From NCBI GenBank assembly GCA_958510825.1, contig OY294046.1:5580001-5644000 (forward strand): 64,000 nt of DNA, written 5' to 3'. The notes below the pieces were generated by a model. That model ran no database searches. It was not told the origin of the DNA and worked only from the letters and a program-made list of their open reading frames with translations. The DNA is from Brachypterus glaber (taxonomy: Eukaryota; Arthropoda; Insecta; Coleoptera; Kateretidae). Positions 52,316 through 64,000 of the stretch are shown one piece after another (position 1 is the first letter of the stretch; every line of letters starts with the position of its first letter). The position numbers and the translations under genes were made by a program.

Positions 52316-53107
52316 AAAGTTAGATTTTTCGCATAAGTGCAAAAAGTAAAATGACGTCGTATTTAACAGGCATTTTTTTTTTAAAATATTACAATCGATT
52401 AAAAAATATTGTATGATACACGGAAAAAAAACTGTTTTTAGGGCGATAATAGATAATATTCCGTAATAGCCTCAAAAACCAGTATTTTTCATCTTGTATT
52501 ATTATCTAGGAACTAGGGATTCTAGTTTTCGGGATCCTGATTCCGAAAATGCAAAAAAGTTCGGGATGCCGATCCCGTAGTTATAATTATACAATAAGAG
52601 TAAAAGATTTGTTTAATACATTAAATGTTTGTAAAGTTCAGTATTGTGACGTAAACTTTTTTTTGTAATACATGCTAATAAAATACCAAAAAAAATATCA
52701 GTAAATTGGTTGTTCTTAATAGAAAACAGGGTTATACCTTGGTACTAAACCTCTAAATTGTTCATCTAAAATAGTAGGTATGTGCTTCTGAAGAAGCATT
52801 CAAGCAAATTGTCATCTGATAATATAATTTTTCTGATGACCTTATTTTTCGTAATTTTTTGCAAATCCGTTACGTCCGGTTTTTCCAGAAAATACCATAA
52901 GTTCTTTAATGGAACGCAAACCCTGCTTAAAAAGATCCATTGAAAACTATTCATATATGGTGTTTTTCCAATGGGCTAATGGTTCGGGCTTAGCCAATTC
53001 ACAAATGGTTTCGAATGGTTGTACCTTTGGTTTAGACTTTTTCTATATGGGTCAAGTCACTAATGAGGGGAACCCCCTAAGCATATTTTAAAACATAAAA
53101 ATATCGA
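52316..53107. other. Gene-free DNA
   Basis: No exon, TIR pair or RNA was recognised. A local echo of CGGGATCC(T/C)GAT and CGGGATGCCGATCCCG occurs at 52530-52580. Confidence 0.45.
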
Positions 53108-53222
53108 ATATATGCCAAACGATAGTTTAAGTTGCCTTATTTATTTGTTCCAAATTTGAAGCCGATACCCCTACTTGTTCAAAAGTTAAGAGGGGAAGGG
53201 GTGACTTTTGAACCTCCCTGTA
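53108..53222 (+). repeat. Dispersed repeat family J, copy 1
   Basis: AGATAGTTTAAGTTG-like sequence, TTCCAAATTTGAA, CAAAAGTTAAGAGG and GGGGTGACTTTTG are matched in order at 63842-63952. Confidence 0.7.
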
Positions 53223-53312
53223 TAAAGTTGTTAAATACATATCTTCCTCGAGTTTTCGGGTAGCTTTGTCGACAACCATTTTTGCTTACTATGCAACGCA
53301 TACTCCTTTAAA

Positions 53313-53524
53313 ATACCGTAAACTGGGCTGACTTCGGACACTTTTTCGCAAAACTTTCTAAATCAAAGTACGTTTGCACAAGTTGTGTGGTTATGTGCGC
53401 AAGTTTTGTGGTTTTATTCCACAACTTGTGCACACAGCCCCACAACTTGTGCACACATACTTTGGTTCAGAGGGTTTTGCCAAAAATAGCCCACACCGTC
53501 TAAAGTCACCCCAGTTGACGATAT
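53313..53524. mobile_element. MITE with long TIRs and 8-bp target duplication
   Basis: The left end is ATACCGTAAACTGGGCTGACT. The right end, inverted, is ATATCGTCAACTGGGGTGACT. The arms continue through CACAACTTGTG(T/C)(G/A)CACA. The flanks CCTTTAAA and CCTTTAAT match at seven of eight positions, consistent with a hAT-type duplication. Confidence 0.8.
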
Positions 53525-53670
53525 CCTTTAATGTAAAATGACCTCTAATACCAGATGGTCATTTTTGTGACTCGCAAATTGTGAGGTGTACAAAAATACG
53601 AAAGATTTTCTTTCAGTCACATCTTTATATAAATTTTTAATCTTTTTTCATCCATCAACTATTTTTTTAG

Positions 53671-53712
53671 GCCAATACGCAGCAGAGAATGCCAACCTAC
53701 AAAAAACAAAGA
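53671..53712 (+). CDS. Putative 42-bp exon (assignment uncertain)
   Basis: It is bounded by CTATTTTTTTAG| and AAAGA|GTACGT. All three frames are open. In the phase used by the downstream exons it reads PIRSRECQPTKNK. In the phase left by exon 4 of the coiled-coil gene it reads QYAAENANLQKTK, which looks more like coiled coil. Its length is a multiple of three, so it could be a cassette. Confidence 0.45.
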
Positions 53713-53945
53713 GTACGTAACATTAACTATTTTTTTTTAGTGTCCGCAAAATTTAGATTTTCTAGGATTTATCAATTACGCGTATACCGTACAATAATTA
53801 TACCTAAGTAGTACTAGTTAGTACTTTAAGGTACCAAATGGTAATTGGTACTTGGTCACCCAAATGTAGCATAGTATTTCTAAACAAAATTGATTCCTAT
53901 TTAATATAATTATCAAAACTATTGCTACTTATATCGCACCCGTTA

Positions 53946-54445
53946 CAGAACTACCCCCCTCCCTCAGGGGGTGGAGTTAGAATTTTTTTATTATCAGATT
54001 CTCTTTCAGTCACCTTAAAAACCCTAATATACCAACTTTCACAAAAACTACCCCCCGCCCCTTTGGGGGTGGAGTTAGAATTTTTTTATTTTCAGATTCA
54101 CTTTCAGCAACCTCAAAAACCCCAATATACCAATTTTCACGAAAACTACTCCCACCCCTCAGGGGGTGGATTTAGATTTTTTTTATTATCAGATTCAGTT
54201 TCAGCAACCTCAAAAACCCTAATATACCAGTTTTCACGAAAACAACCCCTCATCCCTCAGGGGGTGAAATTAGAAAAAAATTATTATCAGATTCATATTC
54301 GTCGACCCCAAAAACCCCTATGTACCAATTTTGACGAACATATTGAAAATTATTTACCCCCTCACCCCTGCGGGGAGAGAAAAAATTTATTATTAGATTC
54401 AACTTCAGCAACCTTAAAAACCCCTATATAGCAATTTTCAACTTT
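53946..54445 (+). repeat. Minisatellite, about five units of ~95 bp
   Basis: Each unit carries CCCCTCAGGGGGTGGAGTTAG, TTTTTTTATTATCAGATTC, TTTCAGCAACCTCAAAAACC and ATATACCAATTTTCACGAAAA. A long open frame (54431 end) is a by-product of the unit structure. A degenerate reverse-complement set of units lies at 35150-35470. Confidence 0.9.
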
Positions 54446-54733
54446 TTGTAAAAAAATGTATTTTTCCCCATTTTCACCCATTGCCGCACCCCAATGTTCA
54501 CCAAAAACAATCTCGAGCGAGTACTTTTTTCCATAGAATAACTTCCACTGAACACCTTCTTTAACCCTGTATCTATGTCTCTAAAAAAGCGGAAACGCTA
54601 AATTTTTATTTTAGACCCCAAAACACCCTGCATATAAAACGGCTAACTCCAAACATGCAATTTTTCTTAACGGAAAACAAAATATTAGCAAGGACAGAAA
54701 TTTTTAATTTTAAACAAAATTATAAAAATATTA

Positions 54734-55138
54734 ATTTATTATTCCATCAATCTATTTTCCAATCATCGTACAGAGTGATATTGGTAGACTGACAGTTTCG
54801 GGCTGCTGGCCCTCTTCAGTACCAAGAGTCAACTCTGCACGCTGATTAAGAAAACGTTTTTAGACTTTACTCGCAAAAGGAATATAGCCATTAGATTGAT
54901 GTAGACTTGTGCGCCATCTATTTCTAGATGTAGACAACTACTCATACCTCTCCTAATCTGGAGACTTTGAATGGTAAAAATGTCTAAAAAAAAAAATGGT
55001 AAAAATGTCTAAAAACGTTTTCTTAATCAGCGTGCAGAGTTGACTCTTGGTACTGAAGAGGGCCAGCAGCCCGAAACTGTCAGTCTACCAATATCACTCT
55101 GTACGATGATTGGAAAATAGATTGATGGAATAATAAAT
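54734..55138. mobile_element. Palindromic element, ~130-bp arms, upstream of cathepsin L
   Basis: The arms start ATTTATTATTCCATCAATC and include GTACAGAGTGATATTGGTAG, GACAGTTTCGGGCTGCTGGC and CTTGGTACTGAAGAGGGCC. The two arms look almost perfectly complementary around a ~140-bp centre. It ends about 260 bp before the cathepsin start codon. Confidence 0.9.
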
Positions 55139-55294
55139 AAAATATTAGCACTTAAAATTCCTGGATATGTGACAATATATGATAATATATGTCGTAATTA
55201 TTACCAAGAATACTAAAACAATGGGTAAAATCTGGATAAAATGAGTCAGATTGTATTATTTTATAAGATAAAAAGTCAAGAAGATAAAACATCA

Positions 55295-55302
55295 TATAAA
55301 AG
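55295..55302 (+). promoter_or_regulatory. TATA box for the cathepsin L gene
   Basis: TATAAAAG lies about 100 bp upstream of the start codon, a good distance for a short 5' UTR. GATA words (AAGATAAAAAG, AAGATAAAAC) lie just upstream. GATA factors often drive gut enzyme genes in insects, so this fits a digestive protease but is inference. A second TATATA at ~55369 is too near the ATG. Confidence 0.55.
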
Positions 55303-55395
55303 ACGAAAAGTTGTTAATAATTTTTTAATTAACCTAACGATATTAAAGTTAATTAGTAAAAATTACCTATATATAGTAAAAATACCCATAACGCC

Positions 55396-58567
<3,172 letters not shown>

Positions 58568-58860
58568 GAACAAGTTGATAGATAACAGATAATGCCCAAG
58601 GAAAATTGTCAAAAAATATTTACTGACTAAATACCTAATATAAGATGTAGAACTTTTATTGTTACATTTTTCTTAGACTTTAAGCTCATTTGCAGATTTC
58701 TTCATTCTTCAGTGTAATATTAAAAAAAAAACTAATACTATTGTCAAAATTTGTTAAATATAAAAAATATAATTCTAGACCTCTAAACACCTGGTATTAT
58801 TTCTCGAGAATCTATAAATGTTAAAAGACTTCTCCTTGGCCACAAAAATAAAAATAAATG

Positions 58861-59175
58861 ACAAGTGGACTGTTATAAAAGTTACGTATTTCAAGCATGT
58901 AATGGAGGTTTCATGCCTTACGCTTTCAATTACATCAAGTACCATAGAATAAAATCAGGAAAAGTATCCTTAGGAAAGCTGTTCCTCAAAGTGAAGGTTT
59001 AGTTAGAAAGAGAGTAATTAAAATTAAAGAATTTACGGAAATAATATCGAAAAACGACGACGATTTGCAAAATATTGTTGGTAGTATAGCAATTGATGCC
59101 ACAAACCTTCAGTTTTATTCTTCTGGATTATTGGATGATGCAAAATGCTCGCAGGATAAGTTAAATCAGTTACAG
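58861..59175 (+). pseudogene. Truncated tandem copy of cathepsin L exon 3
   Basis: GTGGACTGTTATAAAAGTTACG, GCATGTAATGGAGGTTTCATG, GCTTTCAATTACATCAAG and TTGCAAAATATTGTTGGTAG match exon 3 of the intact gene in order, with deletions and frame breaks. It stops at AAGTTAAATCAG, just before the catalytic His. Downstream 59180-59270 also resembles the intact gene's 3' flank (58700-58810), which supports a DNA-level tandem duplication. Confidence 0.9.
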
Positions 59176-59716
59176 TTACTGTTATAGTAACTGTCAAAAA
59201 TGTTTGAATATAAAAATATAGTTCTAGATCTCTAAAAATCTGGTTTTATTTCTCGAAAAACACTTTTTTTTTGTTTCAACAAAGAAAAATAATAATAATA
59301 ATAATAATTTAGTTCTCCTGGAAACCTTGATTAATATGAACATTATTTTATAGATCGTAAATAATTATATTATAATTATTATTTTAACATATTACCATGG
59401 TCATGCATGAAAAACCGAGGACAGGCATTGAAGTTTTTTCTCAAAAACGTGTGAACTAAAAAAGTTAGGGTGAGCAAATGAACTAACAAAATACGTTTAA
59501 ATGTCCTATTTAGTTAGGATGAGCGAATGAAAATATTGATGTCCCCGAAAATCCGGGACGTATGGTCACCCTAGCATGGAATATTCATCTAAAAGAAAAT
59601 TGTTTTAGAGCAACTAAATCAAAAAAATCAGATGGCTGTTCAAAATCGGCATGTGAAGAAAGTAGAGGAAAAATGGCCTTGACAAAACGACCAAATTCTG
59701 GGTAAATAAGTTGACT
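59176..59716. other. Duplicated 3' flank and gene-free DNA
   Basis: It contains a TTTCTCGAAAAACAC segment shared with the cathepsin 3' flank, an (AAT)n tract at 59287-59310 and the words GTTAGG(A/G)TGAGC(A/G)AATGA in direct repeat near 59465 and 59515. No gene is present. Confidence 0.5.
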
Positions 59717-59864
59717 AAGGGCATATCCACAGGCTCGCATAACAACATAGTACATAACAATGCGATGCCGTGATTGGCTCGATGTGCCGCCATGTATCTT
59801 GTAAGCCAATCACAACATCGCATTTTTATGTTTTATGTTCTTATGCAAGCTTCTGGATAGGCCT
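59717..59864. mobile_element. Short MITE (GGGCATATCCA / TGGATAGGCC)
   Basis: The left end AAGGGCATATCCACAGGCTCG pairs with the right end GAAGCTTGCATAAG read inverted (AGGCCTATCCAGAAGCTTGC). Inner words CATAACAACATAGTACATAAC and GTTTTATGTTCTTATG also pair. TAA and TTA flank it. Confidence 0.7.
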
Positions 59865-60041
59865 TAAGTTTACACAATAAACACCGCAATTATAAATCCG
59901 ATATTAATATCCGTTAAATCCAGAGCGTTTACAAATAATAACCAAAATAAGTTACAAAAATATTGCCAACGTTCAGAAAGAAACAACACTATCTAGAAAA
60001 CTTGGTGTAAACATAGTCAATAACATCAATTTAGTGCATTA

Positions 60042-60108
60042 CTAAGCTGTAAGGTCCTATCTGTATATTTTAAACCTATATAGATAGGACCTTTCAGGTT
60101 AGCACGGC
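60042..60108. repeat. Hairpin family H, copy 2
   Basis: CTAAGCTGTAAGGTCCTATC and GATAGGACCTTTCAGGTTAG match 30572-30634. Confidence 0.8.
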
Positions 60109-60131
60109 AGTTTAATGTAAATACATTTTAG

Positions 60132-60164
60132 CCAAATCTCAGAGAAAACACCGTCTAGAGACAG
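60132..60164 (+). CDS. Putative 33-bp exon, phase 2
   Basis: It is bounded by TACATTTTAG| and GACAG|GTAAGT. In phase 2 it reads QISEKTPSRD and joins the next exon to make Ser. Phase 0 is closed by a stop; phase 1 is also open. Confidence 0.6.
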
Positions 60165-60178
60165 GTAAGTAGATGCCA

Positions 60179-60789
60179 AAATAGTATATTGTTTTACTGT
60201 ATAGTCCGGACTCCGCTTCGCGTCGTCCGTAAATTCTACAGACTAGTAAAAAAAGCTTCACTTTTCCTCTGAGTGAAACATACTATTTTTTCTTCAAGCA
60301 TCCTATATATAAATATGTATTTTTTAAAATATTAATTTTTGAATTTAATTTATTCAGTAATAAAGTATGTTTTTTTTTTATTAAAATAGGCCAATAAAAC
60401 CCTTTCGAAATAAACTTAAACCTTCCTTAGCTCATTTTAAGTTTTTTTCGTAGGCTAAATCGTACACTTTTCGCGATTTCGATGGTAACTTGTCTAATGT
60501 AACATTTGCAATTTCTGAGAGATTTGTAGGTGTATAAACCATATATTCTTCTTCAATCATTTTTAATCAATTTTACACAAGGTTTTTGCACAGAATCTCG
60601 AGTCAACCACCTGTTTAAATAATAAACAAACAAGTTTGAAGTATGGCTGCCATCAAAGTCAAAGAGTGCTGCCGCCAGTGGTGGTACAACATCGAACTCA
60701 TTTTTTTACTGTAAAAAAAATTGATCACTTCTAACTAGTGTGATCAGTTATAAATATGCAATAATATTTTAGTACGCTTGAAGAAAAAA
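60179..60789 (-). repeat. Interspersed repeat family A, copy 3
   Basis: It is the reverse-complement copy of 476-1131. The palindrome unit is truncated on its outer side (begins TAGTCCGGACTCCGCTTCG), while the CTTCAAGC-bounded unit is complete. Confidence 0.85.
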
Positions 60790-61377
60790 ACTGTTTTTTG
60801 ATCATCAAGTTACATATCAATGGGATGGGGATAAAAAGGCAGACTAATATCCCTACTCTCAATTTCCCTACTCCACAACATTCCTACTCTAATCCCTATT
60901 TTTTTTTTCAGTTTTCAAACAAAGTGGGAGTAGCTAAAATTTGGCATAGAATTGTTTTCGATTAATTTTTATTTCAAAAATGCATGGTGCATGCCAAATT
61001 TCATTTGTTTAAGCTGAAATTTAACACAGATTTTAATTTCTGTATTTTGCACGATATGGAATTCCAGATATATTTGATTAAAAAAAAATCTTGCATTAAA
61101 AAGTTAAAATTGTTATTTTCTTTTTTTTAATTTTTAAAGTGGGACCCTAGTTTCTTTTTTTCTTTACATGAAAACATGTTTTTTTTCTAAAACACCCTAA
61201 TAAAAAATACTAAAACCCAAGACCGGAGTCTAAATTTTTGATCAAGAGTGGATTCTCGAGAAACCCTAGACAGATACCAAAAAATTAGAGCCGTGTAACT
61301 TAAAATAGCATAAAACACGTATAATTATTTTATTTTTTGTAATATGATAAGGGATTTTTAAAAATCGTTTATTTTAG
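60790..61377. other. Intron-like, gene-free DNA
   Basis: Repeated CCCTACTC words occur at 60850-60900. No TIR pair or exon was recognised before 61378. Confidence 0.45.
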
Positions 61378-61440
61378 CACATCAAGAATAAGCACATCTA
61401 GACCTTGTTATACGCCAAGTCCAATAACGTACAATTGTTG
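61378..61440 (+). CDS. Putative 63-bp exon, phase 2
   Basis: It is bounded by CGTTTATTTTAG| and TTGTTG|GTATGT. Only phase 2 is open: TSRISTSRPCYTPSPITYNC. It is Ser/Thr/Pro-rich. The joins on both sides keep the frame. Confidence 0.65.
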
Positions 61441-61500
61441 GTATGTTTATGAGTGTTATTTTGATCTATCAACCATATTAAATACTTTACTTGATTTTAG

Positions 61501-61545
61501 CTCATATATTTCAAAAAATATAGATAAAACAATAGATAAACAAAG
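61501..61545 (+). CDS. Putative 45-bp exon, phase 2
   Basis: It is bounded by CTTGATTTTAG| and CAAAG|GTAAGT. Only phase 2 is open: SYISKNIDKTIDKQ. The intron before it is just 60 bp. Confidence 0.65.
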
Positions 61546-61919
61546 GTAAGTGAACCTACAAGTTTTAAATCATAGGTATTATAGTAAATTCAAGTCTAAG
61601 ATGCAGTGGAAGTAAACAAAAGAATCGCACAGGCGGCAGGGGGCGCCTGATTTTTTTTGGACACTCGAATATTGCGAGAGTAGGGATGTAGAAAATTAAA
61701 CAGGTCAGTACGTGAGCACTTGCGGTGAAGCATATAATGCATTTCATTGGACCGTCATATAGAAATATTTTGTTTTGAGTCCTACCCTGTCACTAAATCC
61801 GTTGTAATCACGTGCGTTTGTTTATTATTACTGCATCTTGAAGTTGAATATAATATAGACCAGGCGGTATCTGTTTCAAAACACCCATGTTTGGGTAGTG
61901 TCCTACATTTTTGGATCAA

Positions 61920-62779
61920 CCCAGTCAACACAAATACATGGCAGGAACATAGCAGGTACCTACATAACCACTGTTCTATGTGATGTTGCAGACATGTAAT
62001 TTTTATAGTCCATGTATAGTCCTTGGACTTTAACAATTCCGCCTCAAGTTATGTATCAGCTACATAACATGCTACATATCAGATACATACTAGGTACATA
62101 ACAATAAAAGTAGGCGTTTCCGAATTTTACTTGTTATGGAGTGCATCATAGATTTAGACATGCTGAACATTTTTACGTCTTTTTGATAAACCTAGTAATT
62201 AAAGTATATAAATATTATATGTAGCATCCATCAGGCAAAATTCTTAAACGATGTGCATTTTTACTGTGAAAGCAAACTTTCTACCAGGCTTAAAAATCAT
62301 GGGCCACATAAAAAGTCAATTTTTAGAGAAAAAATAATTATTTAAAAAAAATATATATATATTTTATTTTTTTGTCTAAAATTATCTAAAATCAGTTTAG
62401 TTGTCTAAAAATACATGCGTTTCTACTACTTAAGGGTAAAACTTTTATTATTAACAACAATTTTAAGAATATTAGTGATTCTAACCTATAAAAATTAAAA
62501 TAATATAGACGCCATATTTAGTATTGAATTCATAACATTTTATGTATCGTGTATGTTCTCGTACCATATATATGATACATAACATGCAATATTGCATGTT
62601 ATGTATCATACATATGTATGTTACATCTTATGTAATATGGCACATGTAACGTAAAAAATCTTTCTGTTATAGGGCATGTTATGTAGCATACATATGTATG
62701 TTATGTCTCATGTAATATGGCACATGTTACCTAAAAAATCTTTCTTTACCATGTTGCATCCATATATGTGCGGAGTGGG
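61920..62779. mobile_element. DNA element L, copy 2, uninterrupted
   Basis: It matches 9366-9676 plus 13894-14446 nearly base for base, including TAAATATTATATGTAGCATCC at the site where copy 1 carries the RTE insertion. Its ends are CCCAGTCAACACA and GCGGAGTGGG. Confidence 0.88.
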
Positions 62780-62798
62780 AATGGGTCCACAATATCAC

Positions 62799-62949
62799 TA
62801 TGGTCCGTTTCATCAAGCAAGATAGTAAATTAAAAATCGCACAGTGAATATTTTCAAAACAGATACAAAAATATACTATTCGAACCTGTTGTAAAAATAT
62901 TTACTGTGCGATTTTTAATTTACTATCTTTCTTGAAAAAACAGACCATA
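62799..62949. mobile_element. MITE with ~60-bp arms
   Basis: TATGGTCCGTTTCATCAAGC and AAGATAGTAAATTAAAAATC, GCACAGTGAATATTTT are mirrored on the right (TTACTGTGCGATTTTTAATT, CAGACCATA). It is about 150 bp and non-coding. Confidence 0.85.
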
Positions 62950-63313
62950 TAAATGACAATTTCACTATGCGCATAAAATAAACCAAAGGCTTCACTTTTT
63001 ATTTAACAAAATGTTGCAAAATCGAGAAGAAAATCGTTTTTTTTTTCTCCTTTTCGTTCATATATCTCTGGAACTTTTCATTTCAGACAAATGATGAAGA
63101 GGAAAAAAGGTTTTGTAATTGAATTTTATACATGATAAAATTAGTTGCAAATCGAAAAAATAATTATTATTATTGCAAAAATAGTAAAAATCACAAATCG
63201 CAATAAAAAAAAAAAACAAAGTCACACGTCGAATTGATAACCTCCTCCTTTTTGGAAGTCGGTTAAAAAGAGGCGCTTTTAGATCGAATCAAATAAAAAC
63301 TACTTTTTTTTAG

Positions 63314-63379
63314 GTCAGTAACTAAGGAGAAACAGCTAAAAAGTCAGACTATGGATGAACTGAGAACAATAACACAGAG
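63314..63379 (+). CDS. Putative 66-bp exon, phase 2
   Basis: It is bounded by CTTTTTTTTAG| and CAGAG|GTAAGA. Only phase 2 is open: SVTKEKQLKSQTMDELRTIT. The sequence is coiled-coil-like. Its intact donor indicates that the gene continues beyond the window. Confidence 0.7.
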
Positions 63380-64000
63380 GTAAGAAATATTATATTTTTA
63401 AGAAATAAATATGTATCTAATTCAAAAAATAATCAAATACAATAAATGAAATATACAGTGCGGGCCAAAATTTTAAATTTTTTAAAAATGTTTTTTAAGG
63501 TTTTGATTTTTCAATTTTTTGTGCTAAAACATTCGATTTTTTAAGTTTTTTTTTTATAAATTTTTATTTATGTCAACTAAAATTACTTTAAAAGTATAAT
63601 TAACATTTTTTTTATGATGAAATTAGGCATTTTTAAAAAATTATTTGTTTTTTTTAGAGGAATTTTGACATTAATACCCATTTTCAACCCCATTTTAAAC
63701 CCATTTTTTTTTTTATTTAAAAGTATGGAGTTAAATGGAGAATTTTATAAGCTTTAAAATGATGTATTACACGACCCCCCTTTCTATTTAAAAAAATGTG
63801 CCCCCATGCCCACATTTTAATAGCTGAAAGTATTAAATATATGCTAAAAGATAGTTTAAGTTGTCTTATTTAAAAGTTCCAAATTTGAAATCGATATCTC
63901 AACTGGTTCAAAAGTTAAGAGGGGGGGGGTGACTTTTGGACCGCTCTGTATATTTATGTCCCAAAAAAATATGTTGTCCTCTGCGTTTCTTACCCTAAAG
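63380..64000. other. Intron-like DNA with repeat family J copy 2
   Basis: Long T and A runs are followed at 63842-63952 by the second copy of repeat J (AAAAGATAGTTTAAGTTG, CAAAAGTTAAGAGGGGG). No exon was seen before the window edge. Confidence 0.55.

Noticed and set aside
53922..54431. 169-codon frame
   Set aside because: It follows the ~95-bp minisatellite units; the repeat explains the open frame.
55369..55376. TATATATA directly before the cathepsin start codon
   Set aside because: It is only about 20 bp from the ATG, so it would place transcription start at or after the start codon. The TATAAAAG at 55295 fits better.

Overview
This window is nuclear DNA from an animal, almost certainly an insect. 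It is strongly A+T rich, has short consensus GT..AG introns, and carries an ING3-type chromatin gene, a secreted cathepsin L and many insect-style transposable elements. A leaf beetle or other beetle would fit, because digestive cathepsin L genes are abundant there, but the sequence does not prove the order. No bacterial genes, CRISPR arrays, rRNA or tRNA were recognised.

Layout. Positions 1-22,000 hold no host gene that I can support. They are a mosaic of inverted-repeat (MITE-like) elements, a 0.7 kb hexanucleotide satellite at 4540-5250, and an RTE-like non-LTR retrotransposon at 9677-13877. That retrotransposon sits inside a DNA element whose uninterrupted copy lies at 61920-62779. Positions 22,096-36,835 (minus strand) hold a complete eight-exon Ing3 gene of about 418 codons. 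Every splice phase agrees. Its introns contain a Tc1-like element with about 700 bp inverted repeats, two or more nested MITE families and a 5'-truncated non-LTR fragment. Positions 37,167-49,873 (plus strand) hold a divergent gene starting 331 bp from the Ing3 start codon. It encodes a coiled-coil protein of about 1335 residues that I cannot assign to a family. Its second intron holds an intact Ty3/gypsy element (37980-43560, identical LTRs, 5-bp target duplication) inserted in an older MITE.

Five further short exons at 53,671-53,712, 60,132-60,164, 61,378-61,440, 61,501-61,545 and 63,314-63,379 all have strong splice sites, lengths divisible by three and a compatible phase. They suggest that the coiled-coil gene, or another gene, runs on past the window end. 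In that case a complete three-exon cathepsin L gene (55,396-58,567, plus strand) and its truncated tandem copy (58,861-59,175) lie inside one of its introns.

Functional picture. Ing3 is expected to be a reader subunit of the NuA4/TIP60 histone acetyltransferase complex and appears to share a short bidirectional promoter with the coiled-coil gene. Cathepsin L is a secreted papain-family protease with its own TATA box. The most interesting signals are a canonical -1 frameshift heptamer placed exactly at the ORF1 stop of the RTE-like element, the coiled-coil protein with repeated paired-cysteine units, the putative phase-2 micro-exon chain, and a network of nested insertions that date one another.
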